From positions 5,248,460 to 5,312,459 of the forward strand of contig NC_087083.1 of NCBI RefSeq assembly GCF_026151205.1: a stretch of DNA of 64,000 nt, written 5' to 3'. Below are positions 62,301 through 64,000 of this stretch, one piece after another. The stretch comes from Bolinopsis microptera (Eukaryota > Ctenophora > Tentaculata > Lobata > Bolinopsidae). Under the pieces are notes generated by a model. That model was given only the letters and a program-made list of their open reading frames with translations, was not told the DNA's origin and made no database searches. The translations under genes were made by a program, and so were the position numbers. The stretch's first letter is position 1. The number at the start of each line of letters is the position of its first letter.

Positions 62301-62806
62301 AGCCTGAAATTGATGTTGAGACCAGCTCATTGTTTAAAAGTGTAACTTTGTCTGAGTGGAATGTATGTCAAGAAGTGAAAGTAAAGCTTACCACTCTCTA
62401 CAATGCTGATATCAGCGATGAAGTAGTTATATACGACAGGGTTAAATACAAGAGAGACATTTTTACTACTGGTCGTTACTCAGGCGGTAAAAACTCTAAA
62501 CAAATTGATCACTTCATTTATTGCAAGGACTCTTCCCAATTTGGTAGAATAGACGATATCATAGTGATAAATGACGAAACATTCATAACCTATGCTAGGC
62601 TTGTCGTTGACAACAATTACGATTTCAACATTTTTCCGACAAACATCAGGGATATCCCACATATTAAACGTTGTCGGGCGACATCAGAAATAAATGTTCT
62701 GAAACTTAGTAAAACTAACTTAATTTTAAAGAAATGTATTTGTCTTACCCTCAAAGACAACTCCATAATGCTTGGCTATATGCCATTTCCGTCGGAAGCC
62801 TCTTAA
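50386..62806 (+). CDS. CACTA/EnSpm (tnp2-type) transposase, five exons, 795 aa, open throughout
   Basis: Exons 50386-50993, 51699-51828, 53434-53689, 54223-54300 and 61491-62806 join through GT-AG introns with matching phases (2, 0, 1, 1) to 796 codons including stop. The N-terminus is acidic (SEDHSDSEDSDSDDHSDSEG). A Cys-pair block (YLCPSSNCLG...CTQEDCN) follows, then LSLNLDGVETAKSASNSLYP, INEMPEYVRR, the knuckle KYSCPVCTKQGK, SIDYMNCITLGVF and, in exon 5, NLVQAEKFLNRFFIQF, YGEKYCGFNFHLITHL and LGPLWATSLFIHEGFNQTLL. The order and wording (LNxDG, DYM, AE..L..F, YG....N.H...H......GPLW) are those of tnp2/CACTA transposases, nuclear DDE enzymes. No stop or shift was found, so it is either recently active or domesticated. 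I found no CACTA termini flanking it, and intron 4 (7.2 kb) is full of younger insertions. Confidence 0.8.
51926..52135 (-). pseudogene. MULE-type transposase fragment
   Basis: The minus frame reads CPEDTGTIIVHFEKAVMNSF, then LPRWEIRNCNFHPCQAVQKH. The pattern DFE.A....F...P...I..C.FH.CQ...KH is characteristic of Mutator-like transposases. It sits in intron 2 of the CACTA gene, antisense to it; other parts of the protein were not found. Confidence 0.65.
54368..56389. mobile_element. 2.0 kb DNA transposon with TTAA target duplication and long diverged TIRs (Kolobok- or piggyBac-type)
   Basis: TTAA|AGGACCAGTTAACTG at the left and CAGTTAACTGGTCCT|TTAA at the right. Ends are inverted over about 190 bases with perfect 20-bp tips and shared words (GACGTCATAAAGTCCCT, AACGCGTGT). 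TTAA duplication is known for piggyBac and Kolobok; the AGG start favours Kolobok. No transposase recognised. It carries a segment (54590-55225) related to the satellite at 1-8442. Confidence 0.85.
54590..55225 (+). repeat. Contiguous copy of sequence shared with the 1.8 kb satellite
   Basis: It matches the satellite from ACTCGAAAAGTAAG through CTACGACCTTCAGAAGC in plus sense, and then continues without a break into GGGCGTGGCCCTCCTGGG...CCATAAATGACTGGACT. In the satellite this latter part occurs only in inverted orientation. It is freer of one-base indels than the array. Confidence 0.9.
56414..56601. mobile_element. 188-bp palindrome-rich MITE
   Basis: 12-bp inverted ends GGTACAACACCG / CGGTGTTGTACC enclose several copies of GGCTATAAGCC and AGCCGGCTTATA palindromes. 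No target duplication could be assigned. Confidence 0.65.
56602..57591. repeat. Intron sequence with GCACGGTTAA repeats and a 20-bp tandem repeat
   Basis: AAGGCACGGTT-type 11-mers repeat at 56620-56730. AGTTTTGCAATCAATATTTT repeats four times at about 57410-57500. The remainder is unremarkable. Confidence 0.7.
57592..59211 (+). pseudogene. LINE ORF1-type protein, interrupted by a TIR element
   Basis: The frame from ATG 57592 runs to 58178 and resumes at 58956; skipping the inserted element plus one 8-bp target copy restores 280 codons and a TGA stop. The N-terminal half is charged with a likely coiled coil (near residues 60-125). The second half has FIIFGAPE, a C-terminal block with RPIKVTLRD, YLSPDRSQDERISRQKLVQE and YYIKNNKVC, the RNA-binding-like pattern of many LINE ORF1 proteins (RPIKV...D.T..ER). 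No ORF2 (endonuclease/RT) follows. It lies in intron 4 of the CACTA gene in the same orientation. Confidence 0.72.
58179..58947. mobile_element. 769-bp TIR element with 8-bp target duplication (superfamily uncertain)
   Basis: Ends GGGGATGATGCAACGTC / GACGTTGCATCACCCCC are inverted (about 28 bases with one mismatch) and flanked by GACAGCCC at 58171-58178 and 58948-58955. Each end also carries tandem TGACATTAAT decamers and a copy of AATTAATGTCAGTATTCCA, which fold into subterminal hairpins. An 8-bp duplication with GG-starting ends fits Merlin, with hAT or P-type as alternatives. No transposase. Confidence 0.88.
59212..59780. other. Intron sequence, nothing recognised
   Basis: No coding or repeat signal beyond short AT-rich words. 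Confidence 0.5.
59781..60837. mobile_element. 1.06 kb TIR element, probable MULE type, carrying a zinc-finger frame
   Basis: CCCATATCCAAAAA (59781) and TTTTTTGGATATGGG (to 60837) are inverted, with related AATTTCCTAC / GTAGGAAATT words inside. Flanks CCTGAATAAT (59771) and CCTGAATTAC (60838) look like a 9-10 bp target duplication, as in Mutator-like elements. Contains a GGGGCTTCGCCCC hairpin near 60631. Confidence 0.65.
60430..60612 (+). CDS. Small C2H2-type zinc-finger open frame (60 aa)
   Basis: The frame from ATG 60430 has CGICKEVCTRADNLKVHFKR followed by CHPG, giving a C-x2-C-x12-H spacing with a further His/Cys. It may be a DNA-binding remnant of the host element's transposase. Expression is unproven. 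Confidence 0.4.
   Translation: MNRPKFKSKSEVQCGICKEVCTRADNLKVHFKRCHPGHQPYEFIPNQPFSIVRFVPGGQI
60838..61490. other. Last part of CACTA intron 4
   Basis: The 72-residue open frame at 61040-61258 has no recognisable motif. The stretch ends in a strong polypyrimidine tract and CAG at 61488-61490. Confidence 0.5.
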
Positions 62807-63223
62807 TGGGACTAGCTTTTATTTGGAGTTAAGCAATGATTTAGCTTCGTGCAAATTGTGTTATTTTGGTCCAGTGAAATTTAAAGTGTTACATTTAAGA
62901 ACAGAGAGCAACATTTCAGTAAGATTTATTTGCTACTTTCAATCATTGGTGATTGGTTTTTATCTTATCTAATAATCAAATGTTCCGGTACACTCTTTTG
63001 TACTTTTCCATAACGAAATTGGCGGGAATAATTTTGTTGGCGGGAAACAAGCGTTCTAGTTTCTTCTCTCGTCAAAAGAGCGGCAATTTGACGAGTTGAT
63101 GAATCCAGATTTTTGGAACATTTTTGGAACATTTTTGGAACATGTCCCAAAATTGTCCCAAAAGTGTCCCATGCATTTATTTGCCCTAATAAGCTCTAAA
63201 TAGTGCCAAAAATAATTGTAAAT
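62807..63223. other. 3' region of the CACTA gene
   Basis: TTTTTGGAACA repeats near 63110-63140 and CCCAAAA(T/G)TGTCCC words. No CACTA terminus found. Confidence 0.5.
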
Positions 63224-64000
63224 GATGGATATAGGTAAAAACTAGGCCTAAGAGCCATCAAAACTCAAATAACATTACCCAGGTTCATGGAATGAACGAA
63301 AATGAACAAAAATGAATATTGTCCTAAAAATTCTCAGAACGGTTTAAAATTGGTCGGAAAGTGTTTATATTGGTCCTGCGACCACTCAAACCAAGTTTGG
63401 GAATCACTGCATGTCTAGAACCGATGTTACCTATGTTCCAAAATGTTCCAATTTTGGGACAATAATCCTCCTGAGAATCCAGATTTTTGGAACATGGGCA
63501 CATCGAAGTATTGGCTGTATTTAAGTGCTGGGAAGCCTCAATTCGGTTTCTAAGATGGATATAGGTAAAAACTAGGCCTAAGAGCCATCAAAACTCAAAT
63601 AACATTACCCAGGTTCATGTAATGAACGAAAATGAACAAAAATGAATATTGTCCTAAAAATGCTCAGAACGGTTTAAAATTGGTCGGAAAGTGTTTATAT
63701 TGGTCCTGGACCACTCAAACCAAGTTTGGGAATCACTGCATGTCTAGAACCGATGTTACCTATGTTCCAAAATGTTCCAATTTTGGGACAATAATCCTCC
63801 TGAGAATCCAGATTTTTGGAACATGGGCACATCGAAGTATTGGCTGTATTTAAGTGCTGGGAAGCCTCAATTCGGTTTTCTAAGATGGATATAGGTAAAA
63901 ACTAGGCCTAAGAGCCATCAAAACTCAAATAACATTACCCAGGTTCATGGAATGAACGAAAATGAACAAAAATGAATATTGTCCTAAAAATGCTCAGAAC
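63224..64000. repeat. 330-bp tandem repeat array, 2.4 copies to window end
   Basis: GATGGATATAGGTAAAAACT begins units at 63224, 63554 and 63884, exactly 330 apart and almost identical. The array runs off the right edge. Units contain GGAACATGGGCACATCG and AATGTTCCAATTTTGGGACA. Confidence 0.97.

Noticed and set aside
1..64000. CRISPR array, prokaryotic operon or phage system
   Set aside because: The tandem repeats have no spacer architecture, genes have spliceosomal introns, and no prokaryotic gene was seen.

Overview
The window is animal (metazoan) nuclear DNA: AT-rich, with short coding exons split by GT-AG introns, conserved eukaryotic spliceosomal and nucleolar genes, an LDL-receptor-class-A membrane protein, and a very dense and diverse transposon load. 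The mix of retroelement, Helitron, pogo, hAT, CACTA and TTAA-type elements suits an invertebrate, plausibly a cnidarian or another early-branching animal. The sequence alone does not settle the species.

Layout. 1-8442 is a tandem array of a ~1.8 kb satellite with inverted arms, followed by a GA tract and about 2 kb of low-quality-looking sequence. 10097-10792 holds two exons of a frameshifted galactose-binding (F5/8C or fucolectin-like) gene. 11.5-15.4 kb carries a degenerate and an expanded 17-bp minisatellite. 16298-17746 is an intronless-coding four-repeat protein with a myristoylation signal. 18513-20300 (minus) holds five exons of a DDX49-type DEAD-box helicase that stops after motif III. 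21184-22124 (minus) is a complete TXNL4A/DIM1 gene. 24.2-26.4 kb is retroelement debris, a TIR element and a small Helitron.

26920-36381 is a complete nine-exon gene for a 363-residue LDLRAD-like type I membrane protein with two LDLa repeats and two PPxY motifs. Its large intron 5 begins inside a minisatellite that copies the exon 5 splice donor 21 times; the introns also hold further satellites and three Helitron-like elements. 37-44 kb is low-complexity sequence and two pogo-type elements, one with a transposase remnant. 44108-46716 is a TIR element with a recurrent internal motif.

48-49.3 kb is a retroelement pseudogene split by a hAT-type MITE. 50386-62806 is an apparently uninterrupted, five-exon CACTA/tnp2-type transposase gene (795 residues). 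Its introns contain a MULE fragment, a TTAA-flanked element carrying a piece related to the opening satellite, a LINE ORF1 broken by another TIR element, and a zinc-finger-bearing TIR element. The window ends in a 330-bp tandem array.

DDX49 (ribosome biogenesis) and TXNL4A (U5 snRNP) are host housekeeping genes. The LDLRAD-like protein is probably a NEDD4-recruiting adaptor. Most of the remaining sequence is nested selfish DNA, and the nesting gives relative insertion ages.
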